Shown in pieces: positions 53,955 through 64,000 of a stretch of DNA of 64,000 bases; the stretch's first letter is position 1; every line of letters begins with the position of its first letter. Source of the stretch: Plectosphaerella cucumerina (Eukaryota; Ascomycota; Sordariomycetes; Glomerellales; Plectosphaerellaceae); NCBI GenBank assembly GCA_020746995.1, contig JAGPXD010000005.1, forward strand, positions 3,782,001-3,846,000. Reading direction: 5' to 3'. A model generated the notes under the pieces. That model was given only the letters and a program-made list of their open reading frames with translations, was not told the origin of the DNA and did no database searches. Position numbers and translations under genes: made by a program.

Positions 53955-55136
53955 ATGCAGTTGCCGGAGGATGAGTGGCACAAGATGACAGACTTGGAGG
54001 GAAACCCCGTCACATTCGGCAACCCTGGCTGCCTGCGTAGGCCCGACGGCACCCTTCCCGACGGTTTCGAGGAGAGCCAGGTGTTTGCGCCTTCCGAGGA
54101 CAGGGGCAGTGCGCTGTGAAGATCCATTTCGGACGGCCTGAAGCTGTTCGGTTTCAAGGAAGACGAGGTCATCAATGTGGTGCGAATCCCGATTGTCGTA
54201 CAAGCTGTCAGAGAGGGTGTACAGTACCTGCCGCTCGAGGACTCGCGAGAGGTCAAGCGGCCGCACGCGCTCGTGGCGGTGGCGGGCGACGAGATCGTCC
54301 ACGGGCTGAAAACCGGCCGGTTCGTAGGGCTGCACCTCGATGCCATGAAGGAGTACAACGATTTCCTCATGAAGCTGCAGAACAGCGAACACGACAAGCG
54401 AAGCATCCCGATCCTGAATCAATCTGGCACGCCAGAGGTGCTGGACTGGCTCCTGAGCAAGGCCGGCACGGTGCCCGACCGGGTGGCGGTTCAATGGCTG
54501 GTAGCGGCTATGGCGCAGATCGCCGAGCGGCTGGAGCAGAGGGCCGACTGGGCGTTCCCGCCCGTGATCAACGTCGAGCCTCAACTGCGCATAGTGCTAC
54601 GACAGTTGGACCCAGCGACGCTGCGCGAGATGGCTGTAAGCTTCCCGTGGCCTACGCGGGAGATGGACGGGGTCGAGGTGCTGCCAGTCCGGGCGATGAA
54701 ACCGAAGGAGAAGCAGATGTGGTTGGCAGGGCTGTGGAGCCTGGTCAAGGACGAGGTCCAGGAGACAACCAAGGCGACCGCGGCGAGGGCCCGATCACGA
54801 TCGCCCTCGGCGTCGGTGACCTCAGGGTCGGCCTCACGGTTCGAGGCGCCGCGCGGGTTCACCCCTTCGCGCATGGAATCGACCCTGCGGCGGAGCCATG
54901 CCTTGAGGATGCTTTCTCCCTCTGTCTCAGAGCAAACACTGGCGGTCCCGGGGGCCGAGACGGATCTTTCGAGCCGGGCGCGGCGGCGGTCCATGGGCGA
55001 GACCCTCGCGGTGCCTGGCGTGGTGTCGCCGGCGAGGGGCGACCTGGAACTGGTGCGGCTAATGAGTGTCAGGAAGCCCAGCCAAACAGTGCTAACTGAC
55101 GCTATGCAACCAGCTCTTTTCCGGGTTGGCGAGTAA
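53955..55136 (+). pseudogene. Unrecognised gene with one in-frame TGA
   Basis: Continuous frame from ATG 53955 (MQLPEDEWHKMTDLEGNPVT) to TAA/TAG at 55136, 394 codons, interrupted only by TGA at 54117-54119. Protein-like composition continues on both sides of it (SDGLKLFGFKEDEVINVVRI). A downstream translation from within (for example ATG 54345) is possible, or the TGA may be a point mutation of CGA. Central segments are helical (VQWLVAAMAQIAERLEQRAD); the C-terminal third is Arg/Ser-rich with repeats around ETLAVPG (present twice, near 54938 and 55002). No domain recognised; not obviously transposon-derived. Confidence 0.5.
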
Positions 55137-55364
55137 ATCTACCTGCTTATATCTCATCTCGGGACTGAAGTCAAAATCACGGGGGTGAGCGGCAAACTAT
55201 TGAGCTTCGCTTCAGCCTTATCAGACTTGGGACTTTGTTCATTACAGGAAAGGATCATTGAAATCTGCGTTGTGCTGGGAAAACTACACATAATTGAGCC
55301 TGTCACCTCCCTCCCCACAACGACAGAGAGAGGCAAGAGGGTGTATGTTGTATTTATCACAAGC

Positions 55365-56378
55365 TTACAACCAACCCGAGGTGTCGATAAAACCCACCTT
55401 GCCCTGTCCAGTAACAAAATAGAACCTGTTGGTGTCATTACATGTGCGGCCCTGGCGAACAGCAGTGACGGATTGTAGGTCCGATGACTCAGCTACTGTC
55501 TCGGCAGTGTTGTTCGCATCGACGCGGATGATACGTGAAGCAATGACCGCGGAAATCCAGGATGCGTCGTACTTGTCAATATGGAGATCGTCCAGTCCAA
55601 GACCAAGGTTCGTTGCAAGAGTTTCCGTAGGTCCAACAGGGCTCCCGAGCTCTGGATCGATAGGCACACGATAGTAGCCTTCCCCCATGAAGTTGTTGTA
55701 GTACAAAAACACAGTTTCTGACTTTCTTGGCCTGTGTACTCTGATTCCATCAATGCCAACAAAGTATTCCATCCCTGATGGAGAGATGGTTGTATCATCG
55801 GGATGGACGACAACCGCAGTGTCGCCGGTGAGTGTGTCGATACGGTAGACGCGGCCATCATAAGAATCGCTGGCCAAAATGACGGTCGGGTTCTCAAGGG
55901 TAGTTAGCCCGTTGAGAAATGTCGCTTCTGGAAGTGAGGCAGCCTTGACTACCCGTGGACTCTGGCGGGGATAGTCCTCTAGACTGATTGTCCAAATGGA
56001 GAAGGAACCCTTCTGGCCAGAGACTGTCGTGTGATTCAAGTCGCCGATGATGATGGCGTAGTTATCCGGCGTTGTTTCAACGATCCCGCCGAGGCCAGTC
56101 AAGCCAGGGTTCGTATTCGGAAATTTGTGGACAAGAGTTTTCTCGTCCGGGCGGGAAGGATCGAGGAGATAGAGTTCGGGGGCCGACTGGCTGTTGATAA
56201 GCAGTTGCCCATTGGGTCGAATGTAGAAATTCTCCAACCACACAGGGGGTAGAAACTGGTGAATGATGGTCGGCTTGAGAAGATCGGTGTCGTTACGCCC
56301 TTTCAGTGTGGCAGGGGTCGGGGACATGGCCCGAGTGGAACCGAAAGCCAGAATAGCGAGGAGCAGGATGAGATTCAT
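55365..56378 (-). CDS. Secreted SMP-30/hetero-Diels-Alderase-like beta-propeller protein
   Basis: Single exon, 337 aa from ATG 56378. It starts with a clear signal peptide (MNLILLLAILAFGSTRA). The frame continues upstream to 56444, but this Met gives the best signal sequence. The mature part has a six-bladed propeller pattern: WLENFYIRPNGQLLI, LTGLGGIVETTPDNYAIIIG, GSFSIWTISL, LNGLTTLENPTVILASDS, YDGRVYRIDTLTG, and DDLHIDKYDASWISAV. This matches the fungal SMP-30-like group that includes hetero-Diels-Alderases of tropolone-sesquiterpenoid pathways. Several N-glycosylation sites (NHT, NNT, NDT) fit secretion. Reaction unknown. Confidence 0.85.
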   Translation of the reverse strand: MNLILLLAILAFGSTRAMSPTPATLKGRNDTDLLKPTIIHQFLPPVWLENFYIRPNGQLLINSQSAPELYLLDPSRPDEKTLVHKFPNTNPGLTGLGGIVETTPDNYAIIIGDLNHTTVSGQKGSFSIWTISLEDYPRQSPRVVKAASLPEATFLNGLTTLENPTVILASDSYDGRVYRIDTLTGDTAVVVHPDDTTISPSGMEYFVGIDGIRVHRPRKSETVFLYYNNFMGEGYYRVPIDPELGSPVGPTETLATNLGLGLDDLHIDKYDASWISAVIASRIIRVDANNTAETVAESSDLQSVTAVRQGRTCNDTNRFYFVTGQGKVGFIDTSGWL

Positions 56379-57441
56379 TGTGGAAGAAGAAGCATGTGAT
56401 GTACGACTGTTCTGGAGGATAAAATGGGCAAGGGGAAAGGCCATACTTTATACACTGCAGCGGCTCGCCTCTGAAGTCAGCTGGCTATGATAAATACGTA
56501 AGCCGAAATTGGAACATTTTGTTTCTCCGTTGTTAAATGAAGTTTTTAGTGTCTGAACGACGTGGATCGGGCTATTCGAGAAGTCCGGCAGGGCGGTCAA
56601 CAGACCGTTGCCGATCTTGACTGACCGGAGATTCTCGGACGCCGCCACATGACTCGTCGCGTTGTGCTTCATGTCGCCACCTATGCGCGTCTTCTGATGA
56701 TAAACACTGCATTTTTGATCTTGATCAGGATAGTGCGGCCCAGGGCCTATGTGAGTCGTTGTGAGAGCGACCCCGGACAGGTCTTCTCGTGCTTGGCGCT
56801 CATAGCCCACGACAGCGACTTGCAGGCTGTTGCAGGCGGTGCTGTGGCAGGCTTGGTGGAATCTCCGATAAGACCAACGCGCATCTGCTGGTGGATGACC
56901 CGCGTTTTCACTACGGAAAGCTCCGTTTCAGCATGCCGAGCAAGTACCCCGGCCGTGGCCGCACGTCTCATTGTGCCTACGGGTCTATCCTCAGCGAGAA
57001 TCGTACCTTGTGTGATGTGGCGTCAGCACGTCAAGGGCCTACGGGGTTCGGGCGTGCAGCCGTCCGCGGGGCCGACGGTGAACGCCGAGGGTGGGTAATG
57101 CTGCTACGAAGTTTGCCTGGCGATTGCTCGGGGTCTAGTCGGTGGCGCCGCCTCTCGGGCCCCGAACTTGTGGAGACGGGGGCGGATTACTGAGGGGCGG
57201 ATTTCCGGGGGTGCCGCCGACCGCGCCCGGCTCATCAGCTTCAAGCCATGCCCAGAACTGCAATCCTGTATCTTCGGTTCGCAAGCGGTTTAATTGTTAA
57301 GACACATTCAACAACCACCACAACAACAACACCTCCGATTTTGATCATTGCTATTATTAGTAGTAGTCGTAGTATTGTTATTATCAATCCTACTTACGGC
57401 TTAGCTCCTGCCCTCTCGACCTCAGCGTCACCCGACCAAAG
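56379..57441. other. No supported gene; low-complexity tract at the right end
   Basis: Promoter region of the beta-propeller gene on the left. Frames of 130-150 codons at 56649-57193 are not recognisable. Short CAA/ACC-type and TAG/TTA-type triplet tracts at about 57305-57385. Confidence 0.4.
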
Positions 57442-58564
57442 CAGTTGACAGAAAAACGCGCACTCCTTCATTCATCTACCCCAACCTAGATATCCGCCCA
57501 TCCATTGCGACCACATCTTCCATCCGCTACGGCGTTGAATCAATCCATCTATCGATCGTATCCTGGGACAGGTTATCCCGCGCCCCTATAGCTAGGTTGC
57601 GTAACTCCTACTCATCCCAGACTGCGTGTCTCCGGATGTGCTGCTTGGGGACCTTCCAGGCGTTCTCGATAGGGGACAGGTCGGGGGACCCAGGTGTATT
57701 GATGTAGGATTTTAGTCCATTAGCCTGTTTCCACGCCCGTAATGAATCAAACCATCCCAGTCCATGACGGAGTCCCCATCCGCTTTTAGGGCAAACTGGT
57801 GATGGACCTCAATCCAGGGTTTTACGTGCTTCTCCGGGATCTCGTCGCGGTAGACCTCCTGATCATCATGCCGTTGCTTTTCCCTGGGACCTCGACTCTA
57901 CTGTCTCCTGGATACAGTTGGGGCAGTACAGTTCACCAGGTGTTCCTGATGATACGGGCCCTACCCTCGGGTCCTAGGGGGGAGTGTACTTCGTCGGAAA
58001 CTTGGACGTCACGCCAGTCCTCTGGACGCGGACGTTGCTTAAGGGCAGTTTCTGCTTCGCATAGGCGTCGTGCAGCTGAGGATGGGTTGACTTAGCGCTT
58101 CTCGCAGGCAATACACTTCTGCGTACAATCCCGAGAGCCCTCGGAACCCGGATATAGGATGATAGTTATAATTAACGCCTGTCTCGAGGGCTAGATTTAA
58201 CTAGGTCAGAGCCCGCGCCTCCCAGCCTACGGTCCATATTAACCGCTCTATCTTGTGTAGATACGACAAGGTGAGGGTGCCACGGCGACCGCGAGTCTCT
58301 GTAGTTGTAGCGTTACTGTGATGACGCCGGTCGCGTCGGTCGTGCAGGAGCTTCCATCCTGTTGTTTTAGAGACACCGAGACAGTCAAACAACTGTTGTT
58401 TAACGTAGGTATTTTATGAGAGTCAAGAAATCGACAACACCAGTTGTCTTACATTTCGTAGGGGTTCTAGATAGGTACTCATAGTGGTAGTAGTGGTGGT
58501 GATGGTGGAGGTGGGCAAGTTGGGGTGGCTAGATTCAAGAGTGCGCTTGACCGCCTACCAACTC
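57442..58564 (-). mobile_element. RIP-damaged Tc1/mariner transposon with imperfect TIRs
   Basis: Minus-strand remnants of a DDE transposase: HTH-like start (SKTTGWKLLHDRRDRRHHSN near 58375-58310), EDWRDVQVSDEVHSPLGPEG (catalytic Asp region, near 57980-58030), and a C-terminal block with GPP-x-CPLSRTPG and WKVPKQHIRRHAVWDE (near 57615-57680), corresponding to the SPDLNPIEN-type segment. Frames are broken by TAG/TAA. The ends show imperfect terminal inverted repeats of about 45 bp: left from CAGTTGACAG at 57442 with GCGCACTC and CTACCCCAACC, and the right end reversed with GCGCACTCTT and CCACCCCAACTT ending near 58564. Non-autonomous and dead. Confidence 0.75.
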
Positions 58565-58819
58565 ACAATGGGCGTTGACTCGAAGAACTACTACTGGGTG
58601 TCACCCGGCCACGACGAAACCTAGCAGGTCGCAAGCGCCTCGTCAGACCAACATGCACGGCTTAAGCACTGCATATTTATATTGACAAAGAGAAGCCATA
58701 AGCTCAAAAAGGGTGAAAAAGGCAGTGCAGATGACACGATTATGATTGAACAAAAGTGGTCAACATGTTTTTGTCAGATCAATGTGTTCATCCTCAGTTG
58801 GGCCCAGCTCGGAATCCCT
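58565..58819. other. 3' flank of the ABC transporter gene
   Basis: No gene recognised. Confidence 0.4.
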
Positions 58820-61800
58820 TCAATCTAGGTTCTGCGCCTCGCACATCTGCTTGTAAAGTCGGCCTTGGGCAAGCAACTGCGAGTGTGTGCCGGCTTCTGC
58901 GATGGTCCCGTTGTGGAAGACGCAAATTAGGTCTGCTTCCTTGACGGTACTTAGGCGATGGGCAACAGACACAGTGATACGGGAGCCAGTCTTTGCGGCT
59001 TCGTTGATGGCTGCCTGAACGACCCTTTCACTCTCAGTATCCAGAGCGCTCGTCGCTTCATCCAGCAGGATAACCCTTGGGTTACGGATGAGAGCACGGG
59101 CAATGGCAATTCGCTGCCTTTGGCCCCCTGACAATTGGCTTCCAGAGGTACCACATGGCGTCTGCAGGCCTTCCGGAAGTGATGAGATAAAATCCCAGGC
59201 ATTGGCAGCACGGCATGCAGCTTCGATGAGGCTATCATCGACGTGCCCACCTGATGTATCGTGTTGCGCGCTGTCGAGTCCGAAGGCGATGTTCTCACGG
59301 ATACTGCCCGGGTAGAGAAATGGTTCTTGCTGCACCAAGGCGATCTGGCGACGATACAGTCGCGGGTTCAGGACCGTGACGTTTTCTCTGTCGATTCGAA
59401 TGCTTCCGCTCGTCGTGTCATAATAACGCTCCAAGAGCGCAATCATAGTCGATTTTCCGCAGCCAGAGGCACCGACGAACGCGACAAACTGGCCTGGTTT
59501 AATCTGTGTCCAGTGTCAGTGGGCTGAAGTTCAAACACAAAGGTAAGGGAGTGGAACATGCCTGAAGATCTATCCCCCTTAGAACGTGGGTATCCGGTCG
59601 GAGAGGATATGAGAACCTCGCGTGCTCGAAATCGATGGTGTTTAAACCATTCTGGGGACGCTTGTCGTGATTCTCGGGCGACTCTTGGATCCTGGGTTCA
59701 AGATTCTGCAACCAAAAGTAGTAGTCGACTGCGCTCTTGCCTTTCGTCAAGCCTGCGATTAATTTCATTAGCACTGTCCACTCCTTTGCGCCAGATTACT
59801 CAGGAGACAACGGTCGACTCACTGCTCGAATACCCGAAGAGACCCGCCACTGCCTGACCCGAGAAGAAGACTCCCAGAAACGAAACCAAGAACTCGTAAA
59901 ATGTCAATTCACCGCGGAAGGCCAGGGTGCAGCCCCACCAAAATCCGAGACCGAGAATGAAGTACTCGATCGATTGAGTCAGGGCGAACCAAATCATCAT
60001 GTGCAAAATGGGGAAGAGGGAAAGCCGTAGGGCAGTATCCAGCTCATCGCCATACCTGAGCAGGACGTCTGATTCAATGGCCAGGGAGGAAACCGTTCGA
60101 ATGGCAGTGATGGACTCTGATGCTATCGACGCACTGTTCGAAAACCTCTTGGCATTGTCTCTGTCCATTCGAGACTCGAGGCGGATTCGGGAGTATCCAG
60201 CACCAACAATTGGCGGGAGAGCGGCAAAGACGCCCACCAGGCCGAGCTTCCACGAGGTTACAACTGCGAGGGCCGATGTGCCTAAAACGTTAAGAATGGC
60301 AATTAAGATGAGGGAGATGTTGAAACCCATCAGCTCGTAGATGGCCTGTGGGCCCGACTCTAATCGACTGACGAGCGCGCCGACAGTGTTTTCCGGTCGG
60401 TCGAAGAACTGCAAGTCTTGCCGCAGGAAGTCCTTGAACATTCCTCGCCGAATGACATTGTTAATCGTCTGTTGTCCCCCATCCCGCGTTAGCTTGACGG
60501 TTTCTTCATTCATACAAGAACGGGGGAGGGGCGGCTTCGCTTGTTACCTGCGCAATCACGTTGCTCACCCAACCCAACAAGAAGTAGATGATGAGCGTGC
60601 TGAGGCCAAGGACAAAAAACATCAGAGAGAAGAAATTTCCTCGATCTGTCATTCTTTCCCCATCCATTGTGGTGAAAACACTCATGATGTTTCCGATCAG
60701 CAGCGTTTGCCCAGGGTAGGCGGCAGCTACACGTTCAGTCAGTATCCAGCTGCATTGTTGAACCCGTCTCACCAGGTTGTAGCATCGTTCCCCCAGAACA
60801 TGTACTTACCTCCTAGAACACAGACAAGTAGTAGAACGAGGTACTCAATCTTGAGCTCCGGCGTTGCTTTAACGATCATCTGCATCGCCGAGAACATGCC
60901 GACAGCCTGGTGGAGGTCGAAATCGTGGACACTGCCGAGATGATCCAAAGCTCGCTGCTCGGTGGTGCCATACCTTGTCAGCGTTTTTTCAGCCTCGAGT
61001 TTCATCGGACTCGTGTCTTCGCCAGTTGCAGAGGATGATATGCAGCCATCATCCTGGGACGATTCCGGAGTGGCAAGACTTTGGGCCTGTACGAGACGAG
61101 CATAAGCTCCCCCTGAGGTGAAGAGCGACTCGTGGGTGCCTTGCTCGACTATCCTGCCGTTGCTCATGACCACGATTTTGTCTGCCTTCCGAACTGTGGC
61201 CAATTTGTGTGCCACAACGAGTGTCGTCCTGCCTCGCGACACGTTTTCCAGGGCTTTCTGAACGATCGTCTCGGCGTGAGGGTCAAGAGCACTCGTCGCT
61301 TCATCCAGAAGCAAAATCCTTGGAGAAGAAATAACGCTCCGTGCGATCGCAACACGCTGCTTTTGGCCACCTGATAGCAGACTGCCACGCTCGCCTACCC
61401 TAGTCTGGTATCCGTTTGGCAGTTGGACAACGAAATCATGAGCGAAGGCGATCTTTGCGGCCTCTTCCACTAGCTTTTGCTTTTCAAAGTCAGGGGCATG
61501 CTCGTGCGGTGTACCTGCTAAGCCATGAGCAATATTTTCAAAGACTGTGCCGTTGAAAAGCACTGGTTCCTACGGTACGAACAGCAGTCAGGCTATGGTC
61601 ACAACAGGATTGCGGTCTTGGACTTTTCTTACCTGTTGAACCAAACGCATGGTCGTCCGAAGCCAATTCAGGTTCAGATTGTTGGTATTCTTCCCATCGA
61701 GCTGGATTGAACCCGAATTTGCGCTGTACCATCTTTCGAGAAGACCAACGATGGTACTCTTCCCTGAACCGCTCGGACCCTGCATATTTCCACCATGTTA

Positions 61801-63394
61801 GCACGCGGGTTCGCTCTGGAACCAGGTGTCAGCCTGCGCCACCTACCACAAGTGCTGTGACCTTGCCAGCAGGAATATCTAGGGAAAAGTTCTTCAGCAC
61901 TTTCGTGCCTGGTCGAGATGGGTAGCTGAAAGTGATGCTTTCAAGTTTCACATGGCCCTGGACGGTGCCAGGTCTTTCCCCCGACTCTTCAAGAGGGTTC
62001 ATCGAAGAGGGTGTGTCAATGAGCTTGAAGAGCTGCGTTGCCGCCGCTCCCGCACGCGTAAAGGAAACTGAGTTTGGCGCAACAGAACCCAGCGATGCCG
62101 AGGCAACGATTACCGCCATCAGGACCCTGTTGTGCGATTTTGTTAGCCATGGTGCGAAGATGAATGAAGATGAATACGTACGTGAATATGGTGCCGACGT
62201 TGTCAACTTCGCCTCTTGCCAACATGTTGATACCTTGCCAGTAAGCAAGTCCCATGCCAGAGTAGATGACAAAGTAATATGTGCTGAACATGACGCCGTA
62301 GATCGGACTTTTTTTGCCACCAAGACGAAGAGCGTCGTCCAAATATCCCGCGAAGTGTTCGAATAGTCTCGTCTTGATATCGAAGGCGTGGACGGTTCGT
62401 AAACTGGCCAGAATACTCTCTGCGTATGACCCAGCCTGAGAATTGATTGCGAGAATCTTTGTTTCAATCCGAGAGTCGATCCATGCCACAGTGGCAATGA
62501 TTCCCATAATTGCAGGGGCCATGCATGAGATGATTAGTGCCAACTTCCACTGCGTGACAAAGGCAATGACGAAGCTAGCTATAAAGGTGGACAGGGCCTG
62601 GAAGACGAGCGGAAGCTTATCGGAAATACCGGCTTGAATCATGTCTCCATTTGCGCTTGCTTGCACTGCAATGGATCCGGCGGTGCCTTGGTCGAAAAAG
62701 GCAATGCTCTGGCTTAGGGCGGCTTTGAAGTACGCTTTTCGGATGTTTCGAGTAATGCTGATGGCGGAGTATGTGGAAAGTACCATATAGACGTAGATTA
62801 GCACCAGCCGCGCGATTCCGATATAGACGAAGTATAGACTAAGTATAATGTCAGAAATGGATTTTATGATTTGCTTCTTGGTAGAACGTGGTGTCGGTCT
62901 TTGTGCTGTTTCTTGGATGTACGTACGCAAACTTCGAGACTTCCTTCATGAAAGCATCGCCGTCGAGCTGGCCGCTGCCATATCGGCCGAATACTCCGAT
63001 GAACTGACCGAGCACCAGATTGACAAGTGACACGGCCACGCCCGAGCCCATCGCCGCAGTAATGGACAACGCTTGAAACAAAAGATCGACATGTGTTCCG
63101 TATGAAAATATTCTCTAGTCGCAGGACCGCGATCAGCAGGAATATTCGGGCAATTGCTTATGTCCATTTGCAAATGGAGGACTAATACAACGGACGCACT
63201 CTGCCCAAAGACGGAGCCGGATTTCGAAGCATACAAATAGCAGGATTTCCACTTACCCAAAACGCCATAGATGGTCCCTTCTCATCTTTTTTAGCCCTAT
63301 CTTCGGCTTCGGAGGCATGAGCCCCATCTTTTGTTATTGGCTGTTCATGGTTTGAAATCGTCTCGCCATGTTTCTCCGACGTGAAGATGACCAT
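58820..63394 (-). CDS. Full-length ABCB (MDR-type) transporter, multi-exon
   Basis: Read leftwards from ATG 63394 in about eight or nine exons; exons 1 (63394-63257) and 2 (from 63114) are joined by a 142 bp intron, and later introns are ~50-90 bp. Order: cytosolic N-terminus, TMD1 (63114 to ~62100), NBD1 with Walker A GPSGSGKST (split from its Val by an intron near 61790-61850), signature LLSGGQKQRV and Walker B ILLLDEATSALD, then TMD2 (about 60900-59700), NBD2 with GASGCGKST, QLSGGQRQRI, VILLDEATSALD and H-loop SVAHRLST, ending at 58820. All catalytic motifs are intact, so it is probably an active drug or secondary-metabolite exporter of the plasma membrane. The upstream frame is open to 63445. 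It is divergent from the edge gene at 63877. Confidence 0.92.
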
Positions 63395-63876
63395 GCTATC
63401 GCTTCGTACCCAAATCGAGGGGTTATTATAGGCTGGCGGCGTCAATTCGAACGACGGTTGTTGAAACTGATCCAGGCGAATCTGGAAGATGAATAGGCTG
63501 GAGAAACTTATGAGATAGAAGCATGGACGTTTGCAAACAATCCACAGCGTTCTTATATAGAGATTGCTGGCTCACGTCGATATCTCGAGTGACGGGACCA
63601 TCGGAGCCACGGATGTCCAAGGAAATCCGGGGTGATCTGTGCGTCCCCGCGTGTCGTAATTTGGCCGAGTCAGTTAAACTAGGGTCGATGGCGTGGTTTC
63701 GAAGCTAAGGCCATGAACGTGCACTGCAGCCAGTCCACGGAGATTTCCGTCTATGACGAGAGAAAACGTCGGGATTCCGCTTCTCCGTCCAACCTGGCAT
63801 TAAACTTCTTTTCCCCATGGAGTGCGGCACTCACACAGACTCCAGCCCCGATACACTTTTCGCCCCGGACATTGCC
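63395..63876. other. Divergent promoter region between ABC transporter and edge gene
   Basis: About 480 bp with no supported gene; presumed control region for both flanking genes. Confidence 0.5.
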
Positions 63877-63991
63877 ATGGAAATCATGTCAGACAACACC
63901 GGCGGGACCCCGGAACCAAATGAACACATTGCCACCCATTTGGACGGTGATATTACGTCAGTGGAGAACCCAACCATACGGCTACTCGCGG
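63877..63991 (+). CDS. Start of an unidentified gene, cut by the window edge
   Basis: ATG 63877 opens a frame (MEIMSDNTGGTPEPNEHIAT ... PTIRLLA) to a good splice donor GTAAGA at 63992, leaving only ~38 codons in the window. Too short to assign. The head-to-head arrangement with an ABC exporter suggests possible co-regulation. Confidence 0.4.
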
Positions 63992-64000
63992 TAAGACGAC

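Noticed and set aside
53628..54584. A 318-codon minus-strand frame
   Set aside because: Antisense to the 53955-55136 gene; His/Arg-rich, no domain or splice support.
54116..55099. A 327-codon plus-strand frame rich in Gly/Arg/Ala
   Set aside because: It overlaps, in another frame, the more protein-like 53955-55136 reading; composition is that of a GC-rich shadow.

Overview
The window looks like a gene-poor, repeat-rich accessory region of a filamentous ascomycete (Pezizomycotina, perhaps a Sordariomycete). The reasons are short GT-AG introns of 43-70 bp with CTRAY-like branch sites, fungal families (DUF3435, DUF3723, Zn2Cys6, RTA1, LaeA-like, MTD1, dynamin-like), and clear RIP damage: TpA-rich, CpA/TpG-depleted DNA with CAR-to-TAR stops. 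Species cannot be told from the sequence alone. Layout: 0-3.7 kb holds a divergent pair, an FAD-linked oxidoreductase (cut by the left edge) and an amidohydrolase, separated by a duplicated ~300 bp promoter segment. 4.1-10.5 kb is heavily RIP-mutated and includes a dead Ty3/gypsy retroelement that stops abruptly at about 10.54 kb. 10.5-13.6 kb holds a five-exon DUF3435 tyrosine-recombinase gene, the 'captain' family of Starship giant transposons, pointing right, with one in-frame stop. 14-23 kb has a dynamin-like GTPase, an OTT_1508-type deaminase-like protein and a broken C2H2 gene. 23-31.9 kb has a bZIP gene flanked by two small paralogous genes, a decayed SKP1 copy with an 11-unit 9-bp repeat, an MTD1-like folate enzyme, a large minisatellite and an HTH protein. 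32-39 kb has a DUF3723 protein and a patatin-like phospholipase (PLP), two families repeatedly seen as Starship accessory genes. 39-50 kb has a four-helix membrane protein, an MFS transporter, a LOG-family protein, a fatty acyl-CoA reductase-like protein, decayed LaeA-like and ankyrin genes, a Zn2Cys6 regulator, an RTA1 membrane protein and a histidine-kinase fragment. 50-58.6 kb has a JmjC gene RIP-mutated only in its core, a CHAT fragment, an unrecognised gene, a secreted beta-propeller protein and a RIP-damaged Tc1/mariner element. 58.8-63.4 kb has a full ABCB transporter, divergent from a gene that leaves the right edge. How it fits together: the DUF3435 gene, the RIP junction just upstream of it, and downstream DUF3723, PLP and assorted cargo suggest a Starship (or decayed Starship) whose left end lies near 10.5-11.0 kb. 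The right end is not identified. Several cargo proteins (dynamin-like, deaminase-like, patatin, CHAT) belong to classes used as effectors in immunity or conflict systems; that reading is inference. Exon boundaries given here were derived by eye from splice signals and reading-frame continuity.
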